Source: Acidimicrobiales bacterium
GTDB taxonomy: Bacteria > Actinomycetota > Acidimicrobiia > Acidimicrobiales > Palsa-688
Assembly (NCBI GenBank): GCA_035533095.1
Contig: DATLUM010000103.1
Span: forward strand, 1 to 60,841
Reading direction: 5' to 3'
DNA length: 60,841 bases
The position numbers and the translations under genes were made by a program. The notes beneath the pieces were generated by a model. That model ran no database searches and was not told the DNA's origin. It saw only the letters and a program-made list of their open reading frames with translations. This document shows positions 44,280-59,603 of this stretch, piece after piece. Every line of letters starts with the position of its first letter. Positions within the stretch are counted from its first letter, which is position 1.

Positions 44280-46592
44280 TCAGAGCGCCCCGCGCACCTC
44301 GTCCACGATCCGCGCTTGATCGCCGGGGTCCGTCAGTTTCTTTCCTCCCACAGTCTGCACGTAGAAGACGTCGACGGCCTCGGCCCCCAGCGTGCTCACC
44401 AGCGCGCACGAGATCGTGAGACCGCACGCGGTCAGAGCGCTGGTGACTCTGTAGAGGACCGGGCCCCGGTCCGGGGCGCGGACCTCTACGACGGAGGACT
44501 CCGCGGAGGCGTCATTGTCGATGAGGACGGCGACCTCTGGTGCCTGGGCCGCGGTCTGCCTGCGGTTCCTGGAGTAGTGGGCCTCTCTTTCCTCGAGCAG
44601 AGCGCCGACCGACAGACGACCGTCGAGTCCGGCGTCGAGATCGTGCCTCAGGCGGTCCCAATCGGGGAGACGGTCGAATGCCGGGACTACGTCGAAGCGG
44701 AGCAGCGCCATCGACGTGGCAGGGTCCGACATCGTCGTGGCGGAGCGTACGGCCAACCCCGCGAGGGTGAGGACGCCGGCGACCGTGGCGAGCAGTCCCG
44801 CCCGGTCGGGTGCTGCGATGCTCAAGCGGCCTCCGTCGGCCACCAACTGCAGTGTCCGGGTCGCCAGAAGCGCTCGCTCCTCCGCCCCGATGTCAGCACC
44901 GCGGGGGTCGGGCGGCGGGCGGCCTTCGAGGACAGCGGCTGTGCGCTCCACGAGCCGGGCCACCAATCCCGCCTTCCAGGACCCCCACGCCGACGGGCCG
45001 GTCGCGATGCTGTCCGCTTCCGTCAGAGCAGATAGGAGCTCCAGTACGAGTCGATCGCCGACGGCGGACGCGACAGCCTCGGTCGTGGCAGGGTCGTCCA
45101 GGTCCCGCCTGGTCGCAACGTCGGGCAGCAACAGGTGGTACCGCACCACCGCTACCAGGACGTCCACGTCCGCGGGCAGCAGACCCAGGCGCGGTCCGAG
45201 CGACTGCACCACTTCTATGCCCATCTCGGTGTGGTCGCCGCCGCGGCCCTTGCCGATGTCGTGCAACAGCGCGCCGAGCAGCAACAGATCGGGTCGCGAC
45301 ACCCGGACCTGCAACGCCGCGGCGCCGGCGGCCGTTTCGACCAGGTGCCGGTCGACGGTGAAGCGGTGGTACGCGTTGCGCTGCGGGCGGTTCCTGACCG
45401 GTTCCCACTCGGGCAGGTAGCGCACCCACAGACCGCGCTGGTCGAGGGCTTCGATCGCAGCAACAGCGGGCCGGCCGGCTCCGAGAAGGCGCAGCAAGGC
45501 ATGGAGGACTTCCGGCGGCCACACGCCGGCGGGAACCGCAGCCTTCGAGCCGATGCGGTCGAGCGTGGAGGGGGCGATGGGGGCATCCAGCTCCGCGGAC
45601 ACTGCGGCGACGCGCAATGCCAGGGACGGATCGCCTCCGACCTCAGCGCCGGCGGCCAGCGCGATCTCGCCGTCGCGCATCACGATGCCTGTTTCGAGCG
45701 GACGGTCTCCCCCGCCTCCGCGACCGCTGGGTCCGGCGAGCCAGGACTCGACGCGCCGCCAACCGTCGTCGCTGGCCCATGCGATGGCGCGGCCCGCCTC
45801 GGCCGCGGCGGCCATCAACGCGTCGGCGTCGGTGTAGGCAAGCGCCGACGCGACCGCGTCCTGGTCCTGCAACGTGAGGACGTTCGCGGGACGGCCGGTG
45901 AGCCGGTGAAGCTCTACCCGCGCCGCTGTCAGTACCTCGCCGGCGGCGGACAGGTCAGAGTCCTCCATCACGCCCGACAGGACCGGCACGACCTTCGAGA
46001 GGGTGCGCAGCTGCGAGACGTCACGAAGCCCGCCACGCGCATCTTTGAGGTCTGGCTCCAACAAGAACGCGAGATCGCCGAATCGCTGATGCCTTGACCG
46101 GACCGCCCCGTCGACATCCCGCAACCAACGAGCGGCCCGGGTCGACCACATATCCACCGCTCTGGCGAGCACCTCCGACGCGAGCTTGTCGTCTCCGGCC
46201 ACCAGCCGTCCGTCGAGAAGTCCGAGCGCCACCTTGATGTCGGAGTCCATCGCCGACCGGACTTCCTTGGCCGTCCTCACGCTGTGATCCAACGAGACAC
46301 CGGTGTCCCAGATCGGGTACCACAGGGCGTCGGCGATCGGGCCGATCTTTCGCTTGCCGTTGTGGACGAGCACCAGGTCCACGTCGCTTCCGGGGGCCAG
46401 CGACCGGCGCCCGTACCCGCCGACCGCCAGCAGCGCCAAACCGGTCAGGTCGCCGCCGGCGGCCTCCGCCAACAGCGACCCCAGCCACTCGTCCCAAGTT
46501 CGCGCGTACCGCTCGCACCATTCGCTGCCCGACAGCGAGCAGTCGCCCACCAGCGCGGAGCGCGCCGCCTTCAACTCGGCTGGCGCGGGCAA
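44280..46592 (-). CDS. glnD: PII uridylyltransferase / uridylyl-removing enzyme
   Basis: 770 aa. N-terminal nucleotidyltransferase: LLAVGGYGRRSLAPGSDVDL (catalytic GG and Asp pair). The central domain with GALLHDIGKGRGGDHTEMG is the HD phosphohydrolase that removes the group. Two C-terminal ACT domains (SIAAPDRAGLLATVAGVLTL and VEVRAPDRGPVLYRVTSAL) sense glutamine. It modifies GlnK on Tyr51. In actinobacteria the transferred group is often AMP (GlnD acting as adenylyltransferase). Length is below the ~890 of E. coli, as in other actinobacteria. The stop is 10 bp from the small membrane protein gene. Confidence 0.95.
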   Translation of the reverse strand: MPAPAELKAARSALVGDCSLSGSEWCERYARTWDEWLGSLLAEAAGGDLTGLALLAVGGYGRRSLAPGSDVDLVLVHNGKRKIGPIADALWYPIWDTGVSLDHSVRTAKEVRSAMDSDIKVALGLLDGRLVAGDDKLASEVLARAVDMWSTRAARWLRDVDGAVRSRHQRFGDLAFLLEPDLKDARGGLRDVSQLRTLSKVVPVLSGVMEDSDLSAAGEVLTAARVELHRLTGRPANVLTLQDQDAVASALAYTDADALMAAAAEAGRAIAWASDDGWRRVESWLAGPSGRGGGGDRPLETGIVMRDGEIALAAGAEVGGDPSLALRVAAVSAELDAPIAPSTLDRIGSKAAVPAGVWPPEVLHALLRLLGAGRPAVAAIEALDQRGLWVRYLPEWEPVRNRPQRNAYHRFTVDRHLVETAAGAAALQVRVSRPDLLLLGALLHDIGKGRGGDHTEMGIEVVQSLGPRLGLLPADVDVLVAVVRYHLLLPDVATRRDLDDPATTEAVASAVGDRLVLELLSALTEADSIATGPSAWGSWKAGLVARLVERTAAVLEGRPPPDPRGADIGAEERALLATRTLQLVADGGRLSIAAPDRAGLLATVAGVLTLAGLAVRSATTMSDPATSMALLRFDVVPAFDRLPDWDRLRHDLDAGLDGRLSVGALLEEREAHYSRNRRQTAAQAPEVAVLIDNDASAESSVVEVRAPDRGPVLYRVTSALTACGLTISCALVSTLGAEAVDVFYVQTVGGKKLTDPGDQARIVDEVRGAL

Positions 46593-46599
46593 CCCGGTC

Positions 46600-47343
46600 C
46601 TACCGGTCGCCCTGGGCCCGAACGGCCGCAGCGGCGGCGGCTATCGCCGCCGGGTCGCCCAACTCGCGCTTCGACACGACCGAAAACTCGGCGTCGAGCT
46701 CGTAGACGATCGGCACGCCGGTCGGTATCTCGAGCTCGGTGATGTCGTCGTCGGAGATCGACTCGAGATGCTTGATCAGAGCGCGGAGACTGTTGCCGTG
46801 GGCGACCACGAGGACGGTGGCACCGGCACGCAGTGCCGGTGCGATCGCGTCGTGCCAGTACGGCAGCATCCGCACCACCACGTCCGCCAGGCATTCGGTC
46901 GCCGGGACGATGTCGGGGGGGTAGGGGGCGTAGCGGGGGTCCGACCGCACGTCGAACTCGTGGCCGGCGGGCATGGGCGGCGGAGGGGTCGCGTAGCCGC
47001 GCCGCCAAGCCATGAACTGCTCCTCGCCGTAGCGCGTGTTGGTCTCTGCCTTGTCCAGGCCGGTGAGAGCGCCGTAGTGGCGCTCGTTGAGCCGCCAGTG
47101 GTTGTGCACCGGAACCCAGAGCCGGCCCATCTCCTCCAGCGCCAGGTGCAGGGACTTGATGGCACGGGTAAGCACCGACGTGTGGGCCTCATCGACGAGC
47201 AGGCCCGCTTCGGCGAGCAGAGCCCCGGCGGAGGCGGCCTCGTCTTTCCCGAGGTTGGAGAGCCCGATGTCCCACCAGCCGGTGAAGCGGTTCTCGAGGT
47301 TCCACTGGCTCTGGCCGTGGCGCACAAGGGCGAGGGTTCCCAC
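46600..47343 (-). CDS. gpmA: 2,3-bisphosphoglycerate-dependent phosphoglycerate mutase
   Basis: 247 aa from GTG 47343. Active-site motif [20 protein letters not shown] carries the phospho-histidine; [16 protein letters not shown] and [16 protein letters not shown] hold the second His and partner residues. It interconverts 3- and 2-phosphoglycerate in glycolysis and gluconeogenesis. The open frame continues 370 codons further upstream on this strand, but that part is antisense to dnaK and is not coding. It stops 7 bp before the glnD start. Confidence 0.95.
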   Translation of the reverse strand: MGTLALVRHGQSQWNLENRFTGWWDIGLSNLGKDEAASAGALLAEAGLLVDEAHTSVLTRAIKSLHLALEEMGRLWVPVHNHWRLNERHYGALTGLDKAETNTRYGEEQFMAWRRGYATPPPPMPAGHEFDVRSDPRYAPYPPDIVPATECLADVVVRMLPYWHDAIAPALRAGATVLVVAHGNSLRALIKHLESISDDDITELEIPTGVPIVYELDAEFSVVSKRELGDPAAIAAAAAAVRAQGDR

Positions 47344-47389
47344 CTCGCCAAGCGTAGCCGGGCAGGTCAAAGGTCGATATGGAAGATTT

Positions 47390-47410
47390 CTTGAGCGTCT
47401 TACACTCAAG
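47390..47410. promoter_or_regulatory. HAIR element (HspR operator) of the dnaK operon
   Basis: CTTGAGC-N7-ACTCAAG matches the actinobacterial HspR-associated inverted repeat (CTTGAGT-N7-ACTCAAG) at 13 of 14 arm positions. Its left arm overlaps a likely -35 (TTGAGC, 47391-47396), with GGTAAC at 47414-47419 as -10, so HspR binding would block the promoter. The dnaK ATG is about 50 bp downstream. Confidence 0.9.
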
Positions 47411-47460
47411 TCTGGTAACCTGAGGGTCGACCCAAACGATTTGACACGGAGGCAACCCCC

Positions 47461-49310
<1,850 letters not shown>

Positions 49311-49314
<4 letters not shown>

Positions 49315-49919
49315 GTGCTGATGGCGACTTCGATCGGAGGCCGCCAACCGATCTCGGAGGCGCTCCTGCCGGCGGCCCGCCTGGAGGCGGGCAGCGACCG
49401 GCCGAATCGACCTCCGAGCCGGCTGCCGACCCTTCGAGCGAAACGCTTGGCACGGAAGCCTCGCCGATGGAGCCCGGTACGCCTGTAGAGGAAGCCGACC
49501 CGCTACGTCGAGCGGAGGCGGAGCGGGACGAGTACCGGGATGCGCTGATACGTCTGCAGGCTGACTTCGAGAACTACAAGAAGCGCATGATGAAGCAGCA
49601 GACCGAGCATCTCGAGCGTGCAGCCGCGTCGTTGGTGGACAAGTTGCTGCCGGTGCTCGACACCGCCGACCTGGCGCTGGCACACGGCGGCGGCGAGGAC
49701 GTCAAGCAGATCACGGGCAGCCTCATGGGTGCCCTGGAGAAAGAAGGGCTCGAGCGCATAGCCGGCGAGGGTGCGCCCTTCGACCCAACCTTGCACGACG
49801 CTGTCGTGCACGAACCCGGAGACGGTAACGGCGAGCAGGTCGTCGTCGAAGTGCTTCGAGCCGGTTACCGGTGGAAGGGCCGCGTGCTGCGGCCGGCGAT
49901 GGTGAAAGTAAGAGGTTGA
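49311..49919 (+). CDS. grpE: Nucleotide exchange factor GrpE
   Basis: 202 aa from a GTG overlapping the dnaK stop by 4 bp. A long, poorly ordered N-terminus ([20 protein letters not shown]) precedes a coiled coil ([20 protein letters not shown]) and the beta-wing domain ([20 protein letters not shown] to [11 protein letters not shown]). It releases ADP from DnaK. The N-terminal extension of about 60 residues is longer than usual but is seen in other actinobacteria. Confidence 0.93.
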
Positions 49920-49926
49920 TCCGTAG

Positions 49927-51069
49927 ATGGCGCCCCAGCGCGAGTGGTTCGAGAAGGACTACTACAAGGTGCTTGGCGTGGCCGACACCGCCACTGCCAA
50001 GGAGATAGGGCGCGCTTACAGGAAGCTCGCGAAGCAGTACCACCCGGACGCCAACCCCGGTTCGGAGGACAGGTTCAAGGAGATCTCCGCCGCGTACGAC
50101 GTGCTCGGCGACGAGGCGAAACGCAAGGAGTACGACGAGGTCCGCAGGCTCGGGCCGGCAGGCAACATGTTCGGTGGCGCGCCCGGACCCGGCGGTGCAG
50201 GCGGATTCACGGGCGGATTCCGAGTCGACGATCTAGGAGATCTGCTCGGCAACATCTTCGGCCGCGGTGGCCGCACGAGAAGCGGTCGCGCCGGGGGAGG
50301 GGGCTCCGGCGCGTTCGGCCCGCAGCGAGGGCAGGACCTGGAGGCCACGCTGCACCTGTCGTTTATGGATGCGGTGAACGGGATCACCACGACCGTCAAC
50401 GTGACGTCGGAGGTGGCCTGCCACACCTGCGGCGGAAGTGGAGCCGCGCCGGGAACCGCCCCGACCACCTGCGCGGTATGTGGCGGAAGAGGCGTGGTGA
50501 GCGACAATCAGGGGCTCTTCTCGTTCAGCCAGCCGTGCCAGGCGTGCGCGGGAACGGGTACGCGCATCGACACTCCGTGCCCCACCTGCCGCGGTGCCGG
50601 CGTGGAGTACGCCGCGCGCGACGTCAAGGTCCGCATCCCGGCCGGAGTGGAGGACGGGCAGCGGATCCGGGTGAAGGGCCGCGGCGGGGCAGGACGAGGC
50701 GGGGGTCCCGCTGGCAACCTCTACGTGGTCGTGCACGTTGGGCGTCACCCGGTGTTCGGCCGGCGGGGCAAGGACCTGACCTTGACGGCGCCCGTTACCT
50801 TCCCGGAGGCGGCTCTCGGCACCACGCTCTCGGTGCCCACGTTGGACCGGCCGGTCACTCTGAAGGTACCCGCGGGAACGAAATCCGGGCGGGTCTTGCG
50901 CGTCAGAGGCCGTGGCGTGCCTGCCGCGTCCGGTGCCGGCGACCTTCTGGTCACCGTAGAGGTGGCGGTACCGACCTCGCTGAGCGACGCGGAGCACGAA
51001 GCCGTGCAGGCCCTCGGCGATCTCATGAAGGGCGACTCGTTGAGAGACCACCTCTGGGGTGAACCGTGA
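49927..51069 (+). CDS. dnaJ: Chaperone DnaJ
   Basis: 380 aa. J domain with the HPD motif ([20 protein letters not shown]), a Gly/Phe-rich region, and four zinc-finger repeats ([32 protein letters not shown]). A substrate-binding C-terminal domain follows ([19 protein letters not shown]). It delivers clients to DnaK and stimulates its ATPase. It begins 7 bp after grpE and overlaps hspR by 4 bp. Confidence 0.97.
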   Translation: MAPQREWFEKDYYKVLGVADTATAKEIGRAYRKLAKQYHPDANPGSEDRFKEISAAYDVLGDEAKRKEYDEVRRLGPAGNMFGGAPGPGGAGGFTGGFRVDDLGDLLGNIFGRGGRTRSGRAGGGGSGAFGPQRGQDLEATLHLSFMDAVNGITTTVNVTSEVACHTCGGSGAAPGTAPTTCAVCGGRGVVSDNQGLFSFSQPCQACAGTGTRIDTPCPTCRGAGVEYAARDVKVRIPAGVEDGQRIRVKGRGGAGRGGGPAGNLYVVVHVGRHPVFGRRGKDLTLTAPVTFPEAALGTTLSVPTLDRPVTLKVPAGTKSGRVLRVRGRGVPAASGAGDLLVTVEVAVPTSLSDAEHEAVQALGDLMKGDSLRDHLWGEP

Positions 51070-51449
51070 GAGAACCAGAGGGCCACCTGACGAGAGCCGT
51101 TTACGTGATATCCGTGGCCGCCGAGCTGACAGGGGTTCACCCACAGACACTGCGCATCTACGAGCGGAAGGGTCTGCTCGACCCTGCCCGCACAGTCGGG
51201 GGTAGCCGGCGATACAGCGAGCGCGACCTGGAGAGGCTGCGCCGCATCCAGGATCTGACCAACGCGGGCCTGAACCTCGAAGGTGTGCGGCGGGTGATGG
51301 AACTCGAAGCCGAGGTGGCGCGCCTGCGCGCTGAGCTGGCGGAGGCGAAGCGCCAAGCGGCCGCGCAGGCGGCGCAGATCCACCGCCAGTACCGGCGGGA
51401 CCTGGTGCCGGTCAAGAACTCGCCCGAGCGATGGGTGCCCGGGCGTTGA
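51066..51449 (+). CDS. hspR: Heat-shock repressor HspR (MerR family)
   Basis: 127 aa from a GTG inside the dnaJ stop. The MerR winged helix reads [20 protein letters not shown] then [21 protein letters not shown] leucine-rich coiled coil follows ([20 protein letters not shown]). HspR binds the HAIR site with help from DnaK and represses the operon until heat draws DnaK away. It ends the operon; a T-run terminator follows. Confidence 0.93.
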   Translation: MREPEGHLTRAVYVISVAAELTGVHPQTLRIYERKGLLDPARTVGGSRRYSERDLERLRRIQDLTNAGLNLEGVRRVMELEAEVARLRAELAEAKRQAAAQAAQIHRQYRRDLVPVKNSPERWVPGR

Positions 51450-51457
51450 CAACGCAG

Positions 51458-51485
51458 GCTGCCGGCGCGACGGCAGCGTCTTTTT
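51458..51485 (+). terminator. Rho-independent terminator after hspR
   Basis: GCTGCCG (51458-51464) pairs with CGGCAGC (51471-51477) through GCGCGA, then GTC and TTTTT (51481-51485). It separates the dnaK operon from clpB. Confidence 0.85.
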
Positions 51486-51518
51486 CCCGAATCCGAAGCT
51501 GTAGATAGGAGAGCCCCG

Positions 51519-54086
51519 GTGGCACTCGACCCCAATCGATGGACTGCAAAGACCCAAGAAGTCCTGCGCGCCGCCGCCTCGGACGCCGGCGCACGCAACA
51601 ACCCGGAGATCACACCGGAGCATCTGCTGGCGGCCATGCTCGGCCAGGACGGGACGATCACCCTGCCCGTGCTCGAGCGCGTCGGCGTGGCGCCGTTGAG
51701 CGTGCGCAACCGGATGCAGGACCTACTGTCGAAGCTGCCGCGCAACTTCGGCGGCGCGCCGGGAAGCGAGCCGCAACTCGGCCGCGGCGCGCTGGACGCT
51801 TTCAATCGCGCCGACGAGGAACGGCAGTCGCTCAACGACGAGTACCTGTCGGTGGAGCACCTGTTGCTGGCGCTGTCCGGGCTGGTCGGCGCGAACCGCG
51901 AGCAGCTGCTGGGTGCGCTGCGTGAAGTGCGGGGCAGTCACCGTGTGACGAGCCAGGACCCTGAGGAGCAGTACCAGGCACTCGAGAAGTACGGGCGTGA
52001 CCTGACCGCTGACGCGCGTGCCGGCAAGCTCGACCCCGTAATCGGCCGGGACGAAGAGATCCGCCGGGTCATCCAGGTGCTCTCGCGGCGCACCAAGAAC
52101 AATCCGGTCCTCATCGGTGAGCCCGGCGTCGGCAAGACGGCGATCGTCGAAGGATTGGCGCTTCGCATCGTCGCCGGCGACGTCCCCGATTCTTTGAAGG
52201 GCAAGAGGGTCCTTGCGCTCGACCTTGGTTCGATGGTCGCCGGCGCCAAGTACCGGGGCGAGTTCGAGGAACGGCTCAAGGCGGTCCTGAAGGAGATCGC
52301 CGACGCGGGCGGCGAGGTGATCACGTTCGTGGACGAGCTGCATACCATCGTCGGAGCCGGCGCTGCGGAAGGCGCGATGGACGCCGGCAACATGATCAAG
52401 CCGATGCTCGCGCGTGGCGAGCTGCGGCTGATCGGCGCGACGACCCTCGACGAGTACCGCAAGCACGTCGAGAAGGATCCGGCGTTGGAGCGCCGGTTCC
52501 AGCAGGTGTTCGTCGGGGAGCCGACGGTGGAGGACACCATCGCGATCCTGCGCGGCCTGAAGGAGCGCTACGAGGTCCACCACGGCGTTCGCATTCAGGA
52601 TGCCGCGCTCGTCGCTGCAGCCGTGCTCTCGAACCGCTACATCACATCGCGGTTCCTTCCCGACAAGGCGATCGATCTCGTCGATGAGGCCGCGAGCCGC
52701 CTTCGTATCGAGAAGGAGTCGAAGCCGACTGAGATCGACGTCGTTGATAGGCGGATCGCGCAGCTCGAGATCGAGCAGATCGCTCTGAAGAAGGAGACGG
52801 ACGAGGTTTCGCGAGAGCGACTCGCCAAGCTCGAAGCGGAGCTCGCCGACCTCAAAGAACAGTCGAACGCGCTGACCGCAAGGTGGCGCAACGAGAAGGA
52901 GTCCGCCGACCTGATCGGGTCCCTCCAGGAGCAACTGGAGGCGCGGCGCGGCGAGGCGGACCGTTACGAGCGCGACGGCGAGCTCGCGAAGGCCGCCGAG
53001 ATCCGCTACGGGCAGATACCGGAGTTGCAGCGGCAGCTCGACGAAGCCGACGAGAAGCTGAAATCACTCCAGGGCGAGCAGAAGATGCTCAAGCAGGAGG
53101 TCGACGAGGAGGACGTCGCGGAAGTCGTGTCCAAGTGGACCGGCGTTCCGGTGTCCCGGTTGCTCGAAGGAGAAGTTACGAAGCTCGTGCGAATGGAGGA
53201 CCTGCTTCACGGGCGGGTGGTGGGCCAGGACGAGGCGGTTGTAGCCGTCGCGAACGCGATCCGGCGTTCGAGGAGCGGGCTCGGTGACCCCAACCGGCCG
53301 ATCGGCAGCTTCTTGTTCCTCGGCCCGACGGGCGTCGGCAAGACCGAGCTGGCTCGAGCGCTCGCGGAGTTCCTGTTCGACAACGAGAGAGCCATGGTGC
53401 GCATTGATATGTCCGAGTACATGGAGAAGCACTCGGTGGCACGGTTGCTCGGAGCTCCTCCCGGTTACGTCGGCTACGACGAGGGAGGCCAGCTGACAGA
53501 GGCGGTCCGCCGGCGGCCCTACAGCGTCGTGCTGCTCGACGAGATCGAGAAGGCGCACCCTGACGTGTTCAATGTTCTCCTGCAGGTGCTGGACGACGGG
53601 CGCCTCACCGACGGGCAGGGCCGCACGGTCGACTTCTCCAACACCGTCGTGATCATGACCTCCAACCACCACGGCGATCTCGCGCTGGCCTTCAAACCGG
53701 AGTTCCTGAACCGCATCGACGAGATCGTGCGCTTCCGCTCGCTGACCGAGAAGGATCTCGAAGGTGTCGTAGAGATACAGCTGCGCGGTCTGGCCGAGCG
53801 CCTGTTGTCGTCACGGAGGTTGCAGCTCGAGGTCACACCCGCAGCGCGCGAGTGGCTGGCCCGGCGCGGATACGACCCGGCGTACGGGGCCCGTCCGCTC
53901 AAGCGTCTCATCCAGCGCGAGATCAGCGACCCGCTGGCGCTCGCGCTGCTGGAGGGGCGTTACGCCGACGGCGACACGGTGACCGTCGACGCGCCCCTGG
54001 AGGGCGTACCGGTCCTCACCGGTGCCGGGCTGACCGAGCCGGACTCGGGGTCCGGGCCGGGCGCCGGCGGGCTCGTCCTCCGGTAG
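51519..54086 (+). CDS. clpB: ATP-dependent disaggregase ClpB
   Basis: 855 aa from a GTG with AGGAG upstream. N-terminal Clp repeats ([27 protein letters not shown]), first AAA+ ([15 protein letters not shown], Walker [16 protein letters not shown]), coiled-coil M domain, second AAA+ ([16 protein letters not shown]) and arginine-finger region. It pulls apart aggregates with DnaK. The segment after the second AAA+ Walker B is unusually short: [20 protein letters not shown] lacks roughly 9 residues compared with M. tuberculosis ClpB and more than 20 compared with E. coli. It has its own start after a terminator and no HAIR element that I could see. Confidence 0.96.
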   Translation: MALDPNRWTAKTQEVLRAAASDAGARNNPEITPEHLLAAMLGQDGTITLPVLERVGVAPLSVRNRMQDLLSKLPRNFGGAPGSEPQLGRGALDAFNRADEERQSLNDEYLSVEHLLLALSGLVGANREQLLGALREVRGSHRVTSQDPEEQYQALEKYGRDLTADARAGKLDPVIGRDEEIRRVIQVLSRRTKNNPVLIGEPGVGKTAIVEGLALRIVAGDVPDSLKGKRVLALDLGSMVAGAKYRGEFEERLKAVLKEIADAGGEVITFVDELHTIVGAGAAEGAMDAGNMIKPMLARGELRLIGATTLDEYRKHVEKDPALERRFQQVFVGEPTVEDTIAILRGLKERYEVHHGVRIQDAALVAAAVLSNRYITSRFLPDKAIDLVDEAASRLRIEKESKPTEIDVVDRRIAQLEIEQIALKKETDEVSRERLAKLEAELADLKEQSNALTARWRNEKESADLIGSLQEQLEARRGEADRYERDGELAKAAEIRYGQIPELQRQLDEADEKLKSLQGEQKMLKQEVDEEDVAEVVSKWTGVPVSRLLEGEVTKLVRMEDLLHGRVVGQDEAVVAVANAIRRSRSGLGDPNRPIGSFLFLGPTGVGKTELARALAEFLFDNERAMVRIDMSEYMEKHSVARLLGAPPGYVGYDEGGQLTEAVRRRPYSVVLLDEIEKAHPDVFNVLLQVLDDGRLTDGQGRTVDFSNTVVIMTSNHHGDLALAFKPEFLNRIDEIVRFRSLTEKDLEGVVEIQLRGLAERLLSSRRLQLEVTPAAREWLARRGYDPAYGARPLKRLIQREISDPLALALLEGRYADGDTVTVDAPLEGVPVLTGAGLTEPDSGSGPGAGGLVLR

Positions 54087-54156
54087 GGCAGGGGCCGGAA
54101 GCGGTGCGGAGCGGTGCCGATGCGGGCGCATCGCAGGCTGGCTAGGTTGATCAATC

Positions 54157-54668
54157 GTGGACGGAACCGGCCCGAGGATCGCTCCCGCTGACGACGCGCC
54201 GGAAGGCTTGCCGCCGCTGAACATCTTCGCCACCCTTGCCAAGTACCCCGAGCTTCTCGACCGATTCAACCGGTTCGGAGGGTTCCTGCTGTTCAAGGGA
54301 CTCGTCCAGGCGCGCGAAAGAGAGATCGTCATCCTGCGGGTCGGCTGGAGGTCGGGTTCGGTCTACGAGTTCGGCCAGCACACTGTCATCGGCATGGGGG
54401 CAGGCATCACCGACGAGGAGGTCCGCCGCCTCGTGGTAGAGAGCACGGACGGTTGGGCTGATGGCGACCGCGACCTCGTGGAGCTCGCCGACCAGCTCTG
54501 CTTGACCAACTCCGTTGACGACGACCTGTGGGCGCGGCTCTCCGCCAGATGGAACGAGCAGGAGTTGATCGAGCTTCTCATCGTCGCGGGTTTCTACCGG
54601 TTGGTGTCGGGCTTCTTGAACGCGACGGGTGTGCAGTTGGAGGCAGGCACCCCGGGATGGCCGCAAGC

Positions 54669-54672
<4 letters not shown>
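54157..54672 (+). CDS. Carboxymuconolactone decarboxylase family protein
   Basis: 171 aa, GTG start preceded by TAGGTT 8 nt upstream (likely leaderless). The helical family core is VQAREREIVILRVGWRSGSV then YEFGQHTVIGMGAG, with the conserved E..Y..H residues. There is no CxxC, so it is not an AhpD-type peroxidase partner. Such proteins often act on small carbonyl substrates but this one cannot be assigned. It overlaps the SDR gene by 4 bp, suggesting a two-step reaction. Confidence 0.85.
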
Positions 54673-56760
<2,088 letters not shown>

Positions 56761-56777
56761 TGTCCCCACGCGGGCGG

Positions 56778-58022
56778 ATGCGGGTTTGCGTAGTCGGGTC
56801 AGGCGGGCGCGAGCACGCCCTCGCCGAGGCGCTCGGGCGGACGGCGGACGTCGTGGTGTGCCCGGGGAACGCTGGCATGGCGGCGCTCGGTGTGACGTGC
56901 AAGGGCGGCCCCCCTGAACACGTGGACGCCGACCTGTTCGTGATCGGACCGGAGCAGCCGCTGGTGGACGGGTTGGCCGACAGGCTCCGCGCGGCTGGCC
57001 GGCTGGTCTTCGGCCCCGGTGCCGATGGAGCACGGCTGGAGGGCTCCAAGGCGTGGATGAAGGACGTGTTGGCGCAGGCCGGTGTCCCCACGGCGGCGTA
57101 CGGCATCTTCGACGAGGTCGCCCCGGCGATCGAGTTCCTCAAGTCGCTGCCGCCGCCGTGGGTAGTGAAGACGGATGGCCTCGCTGCAGGAAAAGGTGTG
57201 CTCGTGACCGACGACCTCGATGCGGCCTGCGTGGACGTGGAAGCGAAGCTCGCCGGTGTCGCGTTCGGCGAGGCCGGCCGGCGCGTCGTGGTCGAGGAGG
57301 GATTGAACGGGACGGAGCTGTCGCTGATGGCGGTGTGCGACGGCAAACGCGCCGTGGCGCTGGCGCCCGCGCAGGACTTCAAACGGGCGCTGGACCACGA
57401 CCTCGGCCCGAACACCGGCGGCATGGGCTCGTACTCGCCTGTGCCCGTCGCGGGGCCGGGAGTCGTCGAGGCGGTGATGGCCGGGGCGGTGGAGCCGACG
57501 CTGTCATGGTTGTCGGAGCACCGCATCGACTTCAGAGGGGTGCTGTACGCCGGCCTCATGCTCACCCCGGAAGGACCGAAGGTGCTCGAGTTCAACGTGC
57601 GATTCGGCGACCCCGAGACGCAGGTGCTGATGCCGAGGTGGGAGGGGGACGTCGCGGCCGTGCTCGCTGCGGCCGCCGGCGGGAGCCTGGACCAGGCGGG
57701 AGCGCCCGCGTTCGGCGGCGGCGCTGCCGTATGCGTGGTGGCGGCCGCGCCGGGCTACCCCGAAGCGGCGCGGACCGGCGCCCCGATCGAGGGACTCAAG
57801 AACCCGCTGGGTATCCCCGGTGTCCACGTGTTCGCCGCCGGCGTCGGCGAGGGTCTGACGACCTCGGGCGGGCGCGTCCTCGGCTTGACGGGCACGGGAG
57901 CCTCGTTGCGCGAGGCCCGCACGAGAGCGTACGCGGCTGTCGGCGAAGTCTCGTTCCCCGGCATGCAGTTCCGGACCGACATAGCTGCGCAGGCAGCCGA
58001 GCAGGAGGAGGGAAAGAGATGA
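56778..58022 (+). CDS. purD: Phosphoribosylamine-glycine ligase (GARS)
   Basis: About 414 aa. [20 protein letters not shown] is the family's usual opening, so ATG 56778 is preferred; a GTG at 56760 shares its first base with the last base of the purA stop and is possible. ATP-grasp motifs [19 protein letters not shown] and [17 protein letters not shown] are present. It ligates glycine to phosphoribosylamine. Its stop overlaps the purE start by 3 bp (ATGA). Confidence 0.95.
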   Translation: MRVCVVGSGGREHALAEALGRTADVVVCPGNAGMAALGVTCKGGPPEHVDADLFVIGPEQPLVDGLADRLRAAGRLVFGPGADGARLEGSKAWMKDVLAQAGVPTAAYGIFDEVAPAIEFLKSLPPPWVVKTDGLAAGKGVLVTDDLDAACVDVEAKLAGVAFGEAGRRVVVEEGLNGTELSLMAVCDGKRAVALAPAQDFKRALDHDLGPNTGGMGSYSPVPVAGPGVVEAVMAGAVEPTLSWLSEHRIDFRGVLYAGLMLTPEGPKVLEFNVRFGDPETQVLMPRWEGDVAAVLAAAAGGSLDQAGAPAFGGGAAVCVVAAAPGYPEAARTGAPIEGLKNPLGIPGVHVFAAGVGEGLTTSGGRVLGLTGTGASLREARTRAYAAVGEVSFPGMQFRTDIAAQAAEQEEGKR

Positions 58023-58468
58023 AGAGGGTTGCGATACTCATGGGCTCTGCCAACGACCAGCCGAAGATGGCTGCCGCCGCCGAGACCCTGGGATCGTTCG
58101 GCGTGGAGGCCGTGGAACACGTCATGTCCGCCCACCGCACACCGGCGAAGGTGGCGGAGTTCGCGTCCGGCGCGCGCGATGCCGGTTACGGGGTGATCAT
58201 CTGCGCCGCCGGCATGGCGGCCCACCTCGCTGGTGCGGTCGCGGCCCAGACAACCCTCCCGGTGATAGGAGTGCCTCTGTCTGGAGGGGCCATCGGTGGC
58301 ATCGACGCGTTGTACTCGACAGTGCAGATGCCCCGGGGAATGCCGGTCGCGACCGTTGCCATCGACGGAGCAGTGAACGCCGGCCTACTGGCGATCGAGA
58401 TCCTCGCTGTCACTGACGAGGAGCTGGCGAAGCGCCTGGCCGAGTACCGGGCGGAGTGGACCAAGTGA
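58019..58468 (+). CDS. purE: N5-carboxyaminoimidazole ribonucleotide mutase
   Basis: 149 aa class I Pur[34 protein letters not shown] (catalytic His) and [20 protein letters not shown]. Moves the carboxyl group to make CAIR. It normally needs PurK, whose gene is not in this window. Overlaps purD and purC by 4 bp each. Confidence 0.95.
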   Translation: MKRVAILMGSANDQPKMAAAAETLGSFGVEAVEHVMSAHRTPAKVAEFASGARDAGYGVIICAAGMAAHLAGAVAAQTTLPVIGVPLSGGAIGGIDALYSTVQMPRGMPVATVAIDGAVNAGLLAIEILAVTDEELAKRLAEYRAEWTK

Positions 58469-59349
58469 GCTCCGGCGTGAAGCTGCCGCACCTTGCGTCG
58501 GGCAAGGTCCGCGACATCTACGAGCTCGACGACAAGCACCTGTTGTTCGTGACGTCCGATCGGATGTCGGCTTTCGACGTCGTCATGGCCGAGCCGATCC
58601 CCGACAAAGGCCGGGTTCTGACTGCGATCACAGCATTCTGGTTGGAACAGCTCTCGGGCGTGGCCCCCAACCACCTGGTCAGCCTCGATGTGCCCGCCGT
58701 CGCAGGCGACGTCCCCGATCTCGAGGGGCGCGTGATGGTGGTGCGCCGTGCCGAGATGCTCCCGGTCGAGTGCATAGTGCGGGGATACCTCTCCGGCTCG
58801 GCGTGGGCCGAATACAAGAAGTCCCAGACGATGCACGGCCAGCCTCTTCCCAGGGGGCTCAGGCAGTCGGAGAGACTTCCCGAGCCGGTGTTCACGCCGT
58901 CGACCAAGGCGACGTCTGGTCACGACGAGAACATCAGCTTCGAAGCCGCAGCGGATCTGATCGGTCGCGAACCGGCCGAAGAGGTGAGGCGGATCAGCTT
59001 GGCCGCCTACCAGCGCGGGGCCGAGCTGGCCGCAGAGCGCGGGATCATCATCGCCGACACCAAGTTCGAGCTGGGCATGATCGATGGGCGGATCGCGCTG
59101 TGCGACGAGGTCCTGACCCCCGACTCGTCGAGGTTCTGGCCGGCGGACGAGTGGGAGCCCGGTACGACGCCACCGTCGTTCGACAAGCAGCCGCTGCGCG
59201 ACTGGTTGGAGGAGACCGGCTGGGGTAAGACCCCGCCGCCTCCGGCCCTCCCTGACGAGGTCGTGGCGGCGACGAGGAATCGCTATATCCAGGCGTACGA
59301 GCGGCTTACCGGGCTCCGTTTTGCCGATTGGCCGGGGGTGAGCAGTTGA
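58465..59349 (+). CDS. purC: SAICAR synthetase
   Basis: 294 aa from a GTG overlapping pur[57 protein letters not shown] and [11 protein letters not shown] are the family marks. It joins CAIR with aspartate. The length (about 295) fits the longer actinobacterial/eukaryote-like form. Its stop overlaps the purS TTG. Confidence 0.95.
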   Translation: MSSGVKLPHLASGKVRDIYELDDKHLLFVTSDRMSAFDVVMAEPIPDKGRVLTAITAFWLEQLSGVAPNHLVSLDVPAVAGDVPDLEGRVMVVRRAEMLPVECIVRGYLSGSAWAEYKKSQTMHGQPLPRGLRQSERLPEPVFTPSTKATSGHDENISFEAAADLIGREPAEEVRRISLAAYQRGAELAAERGIIIADTKFELGMIDGRIALCDEVLTPDSSRFWPADEWEPGTTPPSFDKQPLRDWLEETGWGKTPPPPALPDEVVAATRNRYIQAYERLTGLRFADWPGVSS

Positions 59350-59603
59350 AGCGTTTCTCCGCCCTGGTGGAGGTGATGCTCCGTCCGGGCATCGCCGACC
59401 CGCAGGGGACCACGATCGAAAGGGCCCTGCCGGCTCTCGGCTTCGAGACGATCTCGGGCGTTCGGGCAGGCAAGTCCTTTCGGTTCGAGGTGGAGGCGAC
59501 GGACGAGGAGGCAGCACGGCGGGAGGTCGACGAGCTGTGCCGCCGCTTCCTCACCAACCCGGTGATCGAGAATTCGAACGTCACCTTGGAGCCAGTACCG
59601 TGA
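59346..59603 (+). CDS. purS: FGAM synthase subunit PurS
   Basis: 85 aa from a TTG (59346) inside the purC stop, behind a GGGGGTGA ribosome site. [40 protein letters not shown] and [15 protein letters not shown] match PurS. It links PurQ and PurL in the small-subunit type FGAM synthase. Overlaps purQ by 4 bp. Confidence 0.93.
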   Translation: MKRFSALVEVMLRPGIADPQGTTIERALPALGFETISGVRAGKSFRFEVEATDEEAARREVDELCRRFLTNPVIENSNVTLEPVP

